From contig OY752153.1 of the NCBI GenBank assembly GCA_963573315.1, positions 1,240,001 to 1,304,000 on the forward strand: DNA of 64,000 nucleotides, written 5' to 3'. Made by a program: the position numbers and the translations under genes. Below, in pieces: positions 45,270 to 54,564 of this stretch (its first letter is position 1; every line of letters begins with the position of its first letter). The notes beneath the pieces are model-generated. The model was not told the DNA's origin. It worked only from the letters and a program-made list of their open reading frames with translations, and made no database searches. The DNA is from Entomortierella parvispora. Its lineage: Eukaryota; Mortierellomycota; Mortierellomycetes; Mortierellales; Mortierellaceae.

Positions 45270-46187
45270 TCACTTCTCTCCCTCATCCTCTTGTTCCTTT
45301 TCCATCCTACGGATCCAGACACGAAGAGCCCAGGCGGTGGCGATCCCATTCAGGATAGGGCCAAGCGCGGAATCAAATCTCTGCCAATTCGTCTCCACCA
45401 AGCGATCTGCATCCAGGGACTCTGTAATACCAGCAATCAACTCCAACCAGAAAGGGTCATTACAGATCAAGGGCCAGAGGTTGGGCCAGTACTTATGGTA
45501 CCGCAGCAACGATACGAGAACAGGGACGGATCCAGCGGCGAAGAGACTGTACTTGTACATCCATCTTGCGTGTCTCAAGGTAGAAACCTGGGGGGAGTGG
45601 ATCCTTGACCAAAGAGAGGAGATGGGCTTTCGTTCAGTCACTGGGGCTGGCTCGACCTTGGTAACGCTGGTTACCAGCAGTGATGTATCGGAATTTGTGC
45701 GTTGAATGCTGTGGCTCGAGCTGGGACGAAGACTAAGGGCAATATATGACGACGCTTCAAAGATTATGGAGCCAGTGATGCCAACCATTACCGCCGCAAG
45801 GGCAAAGGAAGCCTTCCGATATGGATACTCTCCAGTCGCTGGAGAAACAAAGGTGACTACACGATTGAGCAATTGAATCAAAAAAGTTAGAAAGAAACTT
45901 GTCAGTGTCTGTCGAGAAGAAAACCGTCTGTTCTTAGTCTTTCCTGCCTTTGCATTCTTACTGAGGGGTATGAACGAGCTTCTGAAGAACGAAAAAAAGT
46001 CGATAATGCAGCTCATAGATGAAACCAGGTTGTAGGCAGACAAAATACCGATCGTCAATCTAGGCCAATTGTCGTGGACAATCCGCTGAGGTGGTTTCTG
46101 GCACTCCTTTCGGACGAGTTGGTACATGGTGGTTCGTTGCAGATCCGCTAGGGACCGCTGGAGAAAAGTGGATGGAAGGGAATTCAT
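45270..46187 (-). CDS. Multi-pass membrane protein C, single-unit form
   Basis: Two exons, 46187-45962 and 45856-45270, give 270 residues. The 105-nt intron (GTAAGA...TGTAG) has no stop and is a multiple of three, so it reads through. It is inferred from the phase-1 intron at the same place in the neighbouring paralogue. Start MNSLPSTFLQRSLADLQRTT. Shared landmarks are TMYQLVRKE, a DNWPRLTIGIL hydrophobic start, YPYRKASFALAAVMVGITGS (membrane), LRHARWMYKYSLFAAGSVPV (membrane), and an amphipathic tail (WALRVWIRRMEKEQ). The family is unknown; the membrane location is inferred from at least four hydrophobic stretches. Confidence 0.72.
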   Translation of the reverse strand: MNSLPSTFLQRSLADLQRTTMYQLVRKECQKPPQRIVHDNWPRLTIGILSAYNLVSSMSCIIDFFSFFRSSFIPLSKNAKAGKTKNRRFSSRQTLTSFFLTFLIQLLNRVVTFVSPATGEYPYRKASFALAAVMVGITGSIIFEASSYIALSLRPSSSHSIQRTNSDTSLLVTSVTKVEPAPVTERKPISSLWSRIHSPQVSTLRHARWMYKYSLFAAGSVPVLVSLLRYHKYWPNLWPLICNDPFWLELIAGITESLDADRLVETNWQRFDSALGPILNGIATAWALRVWIRRMEKEQEDEGEK

Positions 46188-46461
46188 GCCTCGCACTGAT
46201 CTGTGCGTTCTTGAGATGTGGATGGATGTTGTGGATGAGAAATGAGATGATGTTTGTGTGTTGCGATGGGGATGGAAACACAGGTCCTTTATAAGCATTA
46301 TCTAGTGACCAAATCCAGGTTTTTCTTTTTTTTTTTTTGAGCAATGACCATTCCTGGGGACCCATCGTCCAAATTTGTGTGGAGGCTGTGCACGTTGTTG
46401 TGCACGCAAAAGGAAATTTTCATTTTTTTCAGACGTTTGCCTCTGGTTTACAGTATTTCGA
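46188..46461. other. Short spacer between the paralogous membrane genes
   Basis: Contains a T tract at 46323-46339. This is the upstream region of protein C. Confidence 0.5.
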
Positions 46462-48206
46462 CTATCGATCACCTCCCCACCAAGTCCGTGGCTCGCCTCT
46501 CAGATCCTTGAGCAAGGTCCTTAGTGTCCAAGCAGTCATGAGTGCCATACCATATTGCCCACCCGCATGGTACTTGACATATTCCCACCAGCTTACCCTC
46601 GACAACGCCAAGGCAAGTGTCTGCTTGTGCTTGTCTCGTTGTTGAAGTGAGGATTCTATGAGTGCTCTGGTGAACGGGCTTTTGCTAGTGCTCCATAGCC
46701 AAGAGTGAAGCTTTCCAAAGAGATCCAGGTCGTTCCACACAAACACGGAGGCATTGAAAGCGATCGTGTAAACATACATGAATTTTGCATGACGAATCAA
46801 TCCCTCGTTCCTCGGAGCTTCGGCAGTGTCGGGGAGAGAGTCCTTATTCGCCAGTGTGCCACTGCGGAAAGGTACACGCACGGATAGGATGAGATCAGAA
46901 AAAACCTCTGTCGATACCCATAGAGTCGTCAGACCGATGGCGGCAAGAATTCCAAATCCAGGGTAGACAATAGCCTGACGATCCCTGGGATCCGTATATC
47001 GAACTACATGTCGATAGGAAGGAGGCGGTCAAGACTGTCAGAAAACGAGTATAAATACCGCACACCCTACTCAGCTGCCAATTCCACTCACGGTGAATAG
47101 CCCAAACATCCAGAACCCATTTGGCGGTTTCTTTCCACATGTCCTGACTGAGAATGCACCAACGAATAGACAAGCCAAATAGGGCCAACTTTGGCCAATT
47201 TCGAGCCAACCATGGTCCAGCAATCCTCCATCCCGTGCGGACTTTAAGTGCAACGTTTACTGCGTTTCTCTCCAGAGCATGTACAGTCCTGTCCAATGCT
47301 GTCCATTCCTTGGGATTTTTCTTGGCTCCCCACCAGGTCCTTGGCTCGCCTCTCAAATCCATGACAAAGACACGCAGAGCACATCGCGAGAGAATAGGTG
47401 TCAACAAAACCGTTCTTGCAACAATATATATTGATTGCCACAAGGTCCAGTGGGTACGATCTTCTTCCAGCGATGAAAAGATTCCATCGAGAAAGTCGAT
47501 CCAGTAGGGGTTGTTCCATATCCATGGCCAGAGACTGGGCAAATGCTTCCGGCAATTAACCACAAAGACAAAGGTCGTCAAAGAGATGATACTGAACAGG
47601 CTGTATTTGTACATCCATTCCGCGTGCCTTAAGGTCGATGGCAGCCAGGAAAGCCACGGCGAGGAGGGCAGGTTGCTTTTCTCCAATACTGCGCCCGCGC
47701 TCTTATTGTGGGCACTTTCATGGACTGGTGAGATGCTCTGGTTATCAATGGTGTCGCTGGGTCGAAAAGCGAGAATCAGGTTCGAGAACCGTTCAAAAAA
47801 GGTGATTGATGCACCGCTGGCGAAGAGTATCGCCAGGACAGTAATGGGCCTAACGTAGGGGTAGATTTCGTCTTCCGGGTGGATATGGTCGGCTATGAAA
47901 GTAGAAAAAGAGGCGCATTGTTAAAATTCGTGGAACATGTTTTGCACCATGTCGTAGTTCCTGTCCTCCAAGCGTACTCAGGATTGTAAAGGTTTTCTTG
48001 AGATAGGGAAAGATTGTACTAAAGATATTTTTTCTCCAGTCATCCATGGAGGTTATCGCAAGCAGACCAAAGGCCACTCGGGGCCAATTGTCCTGAGCAA
48101 TCTGTAAACATGGCTTCCTGGATTCCTTCCGTAAGAGTCGGTACATGGTTGTCCTCTGGAGGTTCGCCACCGACCGCTCGAGGAACGAGGACGGAAGAAG
48201 ACTCAT
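46462..48206 (-). CDS. Multi-pass membrane protein D, double-unit paralogue of C
   Basis: Three exons, 48206-47978, 47892-47092 and 47003-46462, give 523 residues. The first half repeats protein C (MSLLPSSFLERSVANLQRTT, DNWPRVAFGLL, IYPYVRPITVLAILFASGAS, LRHAEWMYKYSLFSIISL) and ends DLRGEPRTWWGAKKNP. The second half has the same order again (ARNWPKLALFGL, YTDPRDRQAIVYPGFGILAA, IRHAKFMYVYTIAFNASVF) and ends DLRGEPRTWWGGDR. Both introns interrupt the same point of each unit in phase 1, so the gene is a whole-unit tandem duplication fused into one reading frame. About eight membrane segments are expected. Function unknown. Confidence 0.82.
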
Positions 48207-48690
48207 GGTTGTCCTTCGCCCAGGTCGTCAGCACTTGTTTCTGTGCGAGTGAAAATGAGTATAGAAGGAAGGAAGGGAAGGTAAGAGTACGAGGATACAA
48301 CCAGAAGGTGCAGAAGGGCGAAGAAGGAAGGGGAAGGAAAACCCTTTTTGTTGCTTGTCGGCTGAATACAAGTAGCACGAGCGGTCGGACATGCAACCCA
48401 GTTTGGCGTACATGCGTCGCTTCCTCCTTCCCTGATGAGAATAATGAACTGCCTCCAAGGGGTAGACACAATGAGCAGAAATCCAAAAACAGTAGTGAGA
48501 GGATGTCCAATGGGGTGTGCGTCTTTGAGCAAGATCGGAGAACAGCATGCATGCGATCCCGGATTCCGGCTTCGGTCCCGATCTTGCCCTGAAGGAATAA
48601 AGCAAGAGATGAGGGAATAAGAATGACCAGTAAACAAGAAACAGGTGGACTGCTGCGGCAGCGCCCGCTGCATGCCCAATTACTACCACT
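48207..48690. other. Upstream region of membrane protein D
   Basis: No gene is seen. Overlapping open frames on both strands lack domains or matching exons. Confidence 0.45.
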
Positions 48691-48694
48691 AGGC

Positions 48695-49345
48695 TCAAAT
48701 CAAGAGCTCGCGCCACGGTCCTGTTCCAACAGAGCTGAAAGTCGGGGCGCGGTGCTCCGCCTCGTTTGAGAGTTCGTGGTGGGGGGCTGGAGGCGATCCC
48801 AGTCTTTTGGCCCCATGAGCGTCCACCATCGTGTGGACCTCGCTTTTGCTCAGCTTCAGCCAGTCAAACGCTTGTTTCTGCACGAAGTGCTGGTTCCTCT
48901 CCATCATGCGGAACACCCGTTCGCCTGAAAACAAAGGCAACTTGTAACCTATGTCGGTATTGTCCGACCTAATGGTCAGGTCGACTTTGGCAGCTTGTCC
49001 GGTCCATCAGGATCCTGGTTGCAGGACCCATAGAGACCATGCTCGAGTCGACGTTAGAGCCGGCCATCGATAGCTGCCGCCTTGTGGTGAAAATCCTCTT
49101 TCTTCTCCTCCTGAGTCTTAATCTTATCCATGACTGACTCAACCCTGTTGTAAATGTATTGTGTCTGTTCTTTCTCTAGAGAAAGGTCTGCTTGTTTTGT
49201 TGTTGAGAATGGCAATTCCCCTGCCTCTTCAGTAAACTTATCCTTATCCACAATGTTGGTGACTTTAGAAGCAGGGTAGGCTGATAGACGAGGAGTTGTC
49301 ACTTGTGGGGTACTGTGAATATGCAGCAGACTGAGTGGTACGATC
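48695..49345 (-). pseudogene. Broken gene of unknown family
   Basis: Minus-strand coding-like segments lie in successive frames: MTNPADRTTQSAAYSQYPTS (from about 49353), then LEKEQTQYIYNRVESVMDKI and TQEEKKEDFHHKAAA in another frame ending 49054, then MAGSNVDSSMVSMGPATRIL, and last GQAAKVDLTIRSDNTDIGYK with KLPLFSGERVFRMMERNQHF to a stop at 48695. The peptides follow one another with frame changes and no good splice sites, so a decayed gene of about 200 residues is likely. No domain is recognised. Confidence 0.4.
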
Positions 49346-49810
49346 TGCTGGATTTGTCATCGGTTGACTGGAGAACAAGTGGTAGAATGTTTAGTAGCTA
49401 ATGTGAGTGTGAGTGATTGAGTAGAGTAGTCAATAGAGAGTAAAGGAGTAAAAAAAGGATGTCAATTGTACTCGTCGACCAATGGCCACTGATCGGATTG
49501 GACGATGGCAATGGAGATGAAGGAAACATGAACAGTTTGATTTGAATTTATTGAGGTATAGAAGGAAAGAAAAAGATGTTCATCGTAGAAGAGCACGCTG
49601 TCTTCGCAGTCGATGAGAAAGAAGGCCGATCAGTTCGCGCTGAAGGATCGGGAAAGTGCCGAAGCAACACAACGTGTTAAGACGGGAAAAAGAAATCGGT
49701 ACCGCATGAAAAAAAAAAAAACAGAAAGAGAGAGAGACAAGAGAAAGAGCCAGTGGCACCGGCTGCATCACATCGTATCGAAAGAAGGCCATCAAAGAGT
49801 CGCCAGTGTC
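49346..49810. other. 3' side of the metallothionein gene
   Basis: No coding exon. An A11 run at about 49709-49720 and an (AG)n stretch lie close to the stop codon at 49811. Confidence 0.5.
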
Positions 49811-51455
49811 CTACTTGGCGCACTTGCAATCGCCACCACACTTGCACTCGTGGCTAGTCATGTTGCGTGATCAAGATGGACGCGTCAGTCGCGAACTTTG
49901 CGCGTGTCTCAGCACAAATAAGAAACGCTGCTCGGCATATTCAATTTTCAAACTTACCCAGACTTGCCCTCACAAGGACAAGCACCTTTGGCACATCCGC
50001 AACCGCTCTTCTTGGCGCACTTGCAATGCGAATCACATTTGCAGTCTCCTCCAGCAGATCCCTCACAGGGGCAATGACCCTTGGCACATCCACAGCCGTG
50101 GCCGTTGCTGGCGCACTTGCAATGGGAGTCACATTTGCAGTCTTTTCCAGAGGAACCTTCACAGGGGCAGTGGCCCTTGGCACAACCGCAGCCATGGCCT
50201 TCTTTCGTGCATTTGCAGTGGTTGTCACAATGGCAGGCTGCTCCCGAATGCCCCTCGCAAGGACAGGCCCCCTTGGCACAGCCGCAACCTCCATGTCCTG
50301 CCTTGGTGCACTTGCAATGGGAGTCGCATTTGCATTCAGCAGAACTGCTGCTTGCACCCGAAGACGAGGACGACGCCTCACAAGGACAGTGACCCTTGGC
50401 GCATCCACAGCCGCTCTTAGTGCACTTGCAGTGGGAATCGCACTTGCATTCACCACCGGAGGATCCTTCACAGGGGCAATGGCCCTTGGCGCATCCACAT
50501 CCGCCATGACCACCCTTGGCACATTTGCAATGCGAGTCGCACTTGCAATCCTTTCCGGCGTCGCAAGGGCATTGGCCCTTGGCGCATCCGCACCCACCAT
50601 GACCACTCTTAGCACACTTGCAATGGGAGTCGCACTTGCAGTCGCCACCAGACGATCCCTCACAAGGACATGCACCCTTGGCACATCCACAGCCGTGTCC
50701 TTTGTCTGCACATTTGCAATGACTGTCACACTTGCAGGCGCCACCAGACGATCCCTCACAAGGGCAATGACCCTTGACACAGCCGCAGCCGTGTTCCTTG
50801 CCGGCTGCACACGTGCAATGAGAATCGCACTTGCAGTCCCCCCCAGCGGATCCTTCGCACGGACAATGGCCCTTGGCACATCCACAACCAGAGCCGTGGC
50901 CAGACTTGGCGCACTTGCAGTTGCTGTCGCATTTGCATTCTCCTCCAGCAGAGGACTTCTCGCAGGGGCAAGCACCTTTGGTACAACCGCAGCCTTGCTT
51001 CTGGCGCTTGGAGCAATCACATCGAGCGCCACAGGTGCATTGAGAGCCGGATCTGCAATGGCAGGGGGCAGACGACGAAGACGACGACGCGGCTTCACCT
51101 TTGCCGCATTGGCAACTGGATCCACAGCCTATAGTGTTAAGCACAAAGGGGGGTTCAGGAAAAGAGCGGCGAAAGGGGGGTCAGGGTTGAATTTCTTTGT
51201 GGATGGCGTGAGATGACGCGACCACAACGGACACACAAAAAAAAAAAAAATGCTTCAGAGAGGACGGATCATGGATGTGCAAATCGCCGAGAGAACGTTG
51301 CACGACCGTGGTTCGTGTTCGTGTTTTCTTATCTCAAAGTCGGAGAAGAAAGGAAATTATCAAGAGCAGACATCAAAGAGAGAAAGAATGTTGTCAGACA
51401 ATCTCTTACCGCAGCTGGCACCACATGTGCAAGCACTATTTCCGCAAGGGTTCAT
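49811..51455 (-). CDS. Giant repeat metallothionein, 419 residues, about 100 cysteines
   Basis: Three exons, 51455-51410, 51128-49958 and 49853-49811, all in phase. The short first exon (MNPCGNSACTCGASCG) and last exon (HECKCGGDCKCAK) look like the ends of an ordinary small fungal metallothionein. The middle exon carries ten units of 31-38 residues with pattern CxCDxxCxC-(6-8)-CGC-[AV]KGxCPC, eight Cys each, separated by Gly/Ser linkers (EGSSGG). A divergent unit precedes them (CHCRSGSQCTCGARCDC). Cys is about 24 per cent of residues; aromatic residues are absent, and His occurs in most units. Metallothioneins bind Cu(I)/Zn(II)/Cd(II) in thiolate clusters in the cytosol (known). High capacity is inferred from length. 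Unit 6 has an expanded Ser-rich linker. The large open frames antisense to exon 2 are shadows of the repeat. Confidence 0.93.
49958..51030 (-). repeat. Coding minisatellite: ten units of about 93-114 bp in the metallothionein exon
   Basis: Units start with codons for CKCDS[HN] and end with the GKGHCPCEG-type segment. Units are diverged at synonymous sites and in linker length, so the array is not a recent expansion. The most similar neighbours appear to be those ending CEGSSGGD and CEGSAGGD. Confidence 0.88.
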
Positions 51456-51589
51456 CGTGAGTAGTGGAGGTGGGATAGTTTGGAAGGAAGGGCGTGAGAG
51501 AAGTGAACTGTTTGGAAAGGTAAGAAAAAGTGTGGGAGAAAGAGAAAATAGGGAGGAAACAAGAGAAAAGAACAGGGCGGACTGTGCAC

Positions 51590-51598
51590 CTATTTATG
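51590..51598 (-). promoter_or_regulatory. TATA box candidate for the metallothionein gene
   Basis: CATAAATAG reads on the minus strand about 135 bp upstream of the start codon, in an otherwise purine-rich stretch. Strongly inducible fungal genes commonly have a TATA box at this distance. Confidence 0.45.
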
Positions 51599-51672
51599 AG
51601 CCATGAGCTCACCCTCCCCTTTCTCCGGGGTCCACGCCATGAATGACAGTGAATGCTCAAACAATCTCATTC

Positions 51673-51702
51673 CCAAATGTCACCAAATGTCACCAAATGT
51701 CA
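51673..51702. repeat. Three perfect 10-bp repeats (CCAAATGTCA)
   Basis: Three head-to-tail copies about 220-250 bp upstream of the metallothionein start codon. Could be a repeated factor site; nothing in the sequence proves this. Confidence 0.8.
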
Positions 51703-51979
51703 AAAAAGAAAAAAAGACAGGTTGACGTATTCCGGTGTCATTGTACAAAAAAGGGACAATGTCAAATGATCACCCTACTACGTAACTACATAGGGAATGG
51801 TCCACCCATTGAAACCACACTGTCGCGCATTCTTTTTGGCGAGTCCACACCAGCAACTTTATTTCGGCTGTCATGAACAGGCAGCCGAGAAGAAGGAACC
51901 TTGAGATTTATCCCCTATTTGATTTGATCGAGGAACGAGAGACTTGGAGCAAGAGGAGCTGAAGGCAACTCCTCCCCCC

Positions 51980-52936
51980 TTATAACCGTCTATTGACATA
52001 CAAGTATTGGAAAACGTCTGGTACATGGACTGTATGTTTTTGTGCCTCCTTTCTCCCTCTTTTACCAACCTTTAATGGTGTGGTCGACTCAGATAGGGAG
52101 ACTGGCAATGGCGTCGGTGGTGTTGGTGGGGATGGTGGTCGCGCCTCAACTTTGATCTCGTGAATCCCTTCAGTCTTCCAAAGGCCTGTGCCTAATCCTT
52201 GATCCCATTCGTATTGACGAAACCTGGAATATGAGACTACACACCAAACACCACCTGGTTGCTTGATCACCCTGGCGACCTGCTCGCATAGCGTCCTGAG
52301 CTTTGTGCATTGGTCGTCGTCTCCACACGAGATGGCATCCGAGGTCGATTTGTCAATACACAACTGAAAGTGGTTCGAGGGTAGATAGGACATGTCGAGA
52401 CAGTCCATCTCCTGGAACTGAAGTGGGCATCTAAGGCTATAGTTGATGTTATTGTTGACATGCGCCGTGTTTGTCCTGAGCGTTGTTGTGGGTGGGGCGC
52501 TTGGACCAGGCTCGGGTATATTCTTTTGTAATCCATTCTTGTCATCACTGATCCAGTCGATGGCTTGCTCACAGCGATCCTTCAATCGCTCAACAACAGA
52601 GCCCACAAAGTCGACACTGAGGACGTTAGGATACCCTGCCCGGTAAAGATCCAAAGGTAGGTCCGAGTTACCACAACCCAAGTTCAAAATGAAGAATGGA
52701 TTGAAGGTATCTGTCGATTCGACTGTTGAAGGTCCTACTGATAGCTGATCCTCCTTGGTTGCCTTGGATGTTGCTGGACAAGAGGCGGCTGCGGCAATGG
52801 AGTGACATGGCTCGGGTAAGAGATTGAGCTGATGCATCCATGGCTCCAGGACGGACCAAGGCATTAGCCATTCGAATGACTGTTCATGCGTAAACCGTTC
52901 CGACCAGTATTCCTGCTTGTCAAAGTCCACAGGCAT
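51980..52936 (-). CDS. SAM-dependent methyltransferase, EEF1A-lysine-methyltransferase-like
   Basis: Single exon, 318 residues, start ATG 52934-52936. The N-terminus FDKQEYWSERFTHEQSFEWL is typical of the METTL13/EEF1AKMT4 group (YW..R....FEWL). Motif I is ILNLGCGNSDLPLDLYRAGY (GCG at 87-89), followed by VLSVDF as motif II. The family's D-K-[GS]-T-x-D-A signature appears as CIDKSTSDAIS (193-203), and VIKQPGGVWCVVSYSRFRQY is the late strand/helix. The tail (265-300) is Pro-rich then basic. In animals and yeast this group methylates lysines of translation elongation factor 1A; that is inferred here. Residues 135-165 form a low-complexity loop longer than usual. Confidence 0.85.
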   Translation of the reverse strand: MPVDFDKQEYWSERFTHEQSFEWLMPWSVLEPWMHQLNLLPEPCHSIAAAASCPATSKATKEDQLSVGPSTVESTDTFNPFFILNLGCGNSDLPLDLYRAGYPNVLSVDFVGSVVERLKDRCEQAIDWISDDKNGLQKNIPEPGPSAPPTTTLRTNTAHVNNNINYSLRCPLQFQEMDCLDMSYLPSNHFQLCIDKSTSDAISCGDDDQCTKLRTLCEQVARVIKQPGGVWCVVSYSRFRQYEWDQGLGTGLWKTEGIHEIKVEARPPSPPTPPTPLPVSLSESTTPLKVGKRGRKEAQKHTVHVPDVFQYLYVNRRL

Positions 52937-53242
52937 GATCGTTGGTCGAAAGAAATATAAAGTACTGTTGGTTGAAAGAAATATAAAGTACTGTTGTCGA
53001 ACAGAGGAGTGTCGTCCACCTTGGGCTCTACCAGCGAGCAAGAAGGAGAGGAGGGATGAGGTTGTGAGTGAAAAAAAAGGGAAAAAAAAGAGAGCTTCTT
53101 TGGTGGCGTAAATTCGCAGTTACGGCGATGAGGATATCTCCTGCACGTGATTAATTTTGCCACGTGTGTGTCGACGAGACCCTGCCAGGCCCTGAACTTC
53201 GGGGTTTTTCATTGCTCTTGGAAACGACAACAATTACACGCA
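52937..53242. promoter_or_regulatory. Divergent promoter region, methyltransferase and aprataxin
   Basis: Only 306 bp separate the two start codons, which face away from each other. The region must carry both promoters and includes the duplicated TATA-like block at 52941-52992 and a CACGTG motif at 53161-53166 (E-box-like). Confidence 0.6.
52941..52992. repeat. Tandem 26-bp duplication containing a TATA-like core
   Basis: GTTGGTCGAAAGAAATATAA with AGTACT is present twice (52941-52966 and 52967-52992), differing at one base. It begins five bases from the methyltransferase start codon. On the minus strand each copy reads AGTACTTTATATTTC, so two TATA-like boxes sit side by side next to the start codon. 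Confidence 0.8.
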
Positions 53243-54564
53243 ATGACAGGACGCGGTGGCAAGTTCATTAGCCCAGCAGATGTTGTCCGCAAGCAAGATG
53301 GACGCATTGATCTCTGTAAAGAAATCGACATGCTGGAAAGGAGATTTGTTAAGTCATCTTAAGAAACGGCGTCCGGGCCTAAGTTGTTTAACACAGTCTT
53401 GGACCTATTCTCCTGAACTTCTCCTCTTGCCGCTTGCTAGTTAACACAATCTTGGCACGGAAAGACCCTGAGGCTCAAATCCCAACGCTGCCCTTGAGCG
53501 CGAGTGTTCCTTTGTCCAATATTTCCAACGTTGAGGCCAGTCCGGAGTCGAACATGTTACCAACGAACTCGTCTGTGCAGCCGGATTCTTCCTCTCAGGA
53601 GAACGATGTGAAGCGCGCCAAAAATGTTACTGGAAACAAGACAGCCCCGGTACATAAACCAAAGGCAGTGCCGTCTACGCAGCACCCCTCAGGAAGCACT
53701 GGCAGTATCGTAACTCTCTTTCGACGGTATGCCAACGATCCGAGCAAAGTTCCATTGGAGCATAGGTATTGGCACGATGCCAAACACGTCATCATTAAGG
53801 ATGGATTTCCAAAGGTGCGCTACATTGATATTACCGATATTATACCTCAGAAATCTTGTAGACTTACCCGTTCATTTGATAGGCCAAAGTGCACATGCTC
53901 GTGATTCCTCGAGTCAAGATCGACAAACTCACAGATTTGGCTAGGAATGCTGGGCTGAACGTTCTCCTGGAGTTGCAAGAACGCGCTAATTGGCTTATAG
54001 AGAGGTACGTATACGATATAGCTGCATATTGTACGACACAAGCAATGGGGCCCTGTTTCAACCATATTAACGAATTTCATATCATGCAGACTCAGGACGG
54101 CAACGACCGACATGCCTTTTCTGGAATACAAAATGGGGTTCCATATCGTGCCCAGTCTTGTGTGAGTAATCCGACCGGTCGATCATTTAACAAGTCCCGT
54201 ATGCTACAAGGAGCTCCGAGTGACTGAAATGAACTGGACCCCTATTTATCTATTCGCCGATAGCCAACTCCACTTGCACGTCATCTCGCAGGACTTTTGT
54301 GCAGTCTCCCTCAAGAACAAGAAACACTGGAACTCGTTCACGACCCCGTTCTTTGTTGAACTCTCGACGGCAATAGAGAAGATTAAAAGGGACAAGAACC
54401 TGGCTGTGACTTCAAGACAGCACGAGTTATTCAGAGACGATCTGAAAACACCTCTAAAGTGTAACCAATGCGAATATCTAGCTGATACCTTTGCGAAGCT
54501 CAAGAGACACCTGGAGCAGCACTTTAACACGAAAGCAGAGGCATGGAGGAAATCTCAAGAATGA
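53243..54564 (+). CDS. HNT3: Aprataxin (HIT-family DNA 5'-adenylate hydrolase with C2H2 finger)
   Basis: Five exons: 53243-53315, 53441-53814, 53883-54004, 54090-54159 and 54211-54564, giving 330 residues. The N-terminal third is Ser/Pro-rich. The HIT domain begins RRYANDPSKVPLEHRYWHDA and continues KDGFPK|AKVHMLVIPRVKIDKL and MGFHIVPSL. The catalytic motif is SQLHLHVISQDF (the HxHxH triad region), then LKNKKHWNSFTTPFF. The C-terminal finger is CNQCEYLADTFAKLKRHLEQ-H. The enzyme removes AMP from abortive DNA-ligation ends in the nucleus (known). The last intron is uncertain: an AAG acceptor (54210) keeps the frame but adds 17 residues before SQLHLH, while the better TAG acceptor at 54263 would break it. 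The first exon is also tentative. Confidence 0.82.

Larger units (their letters stand above)
51456..51979. other. Metallothionein upstream region
   Basis: Holds the metallothionein promoter and the 3' end of the next gene. Contains three perfect CCAAATGTCA repeats at 51673-51702. No metal-response element can be assigned with confidence. Confidence 0.5.

Noticed and set aside
49867-51216. 449-residue plus-strand open frame and a 394-residue minus-strand frame over the metallothionein
   Set aside because: Both are shadows: the Cys-rich repeat has TGC/TGT codons that read as Ala/Thr/Val or Arg/Asn/Ala in other frames without stops. Neither has splice support or a domain.
53243-53265. MTGRGGK start resembling histone H4
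   Set aside because: Only the first few residues resemble histone-type tails; the frame continues into aprataxin sequence and has no histone fold.
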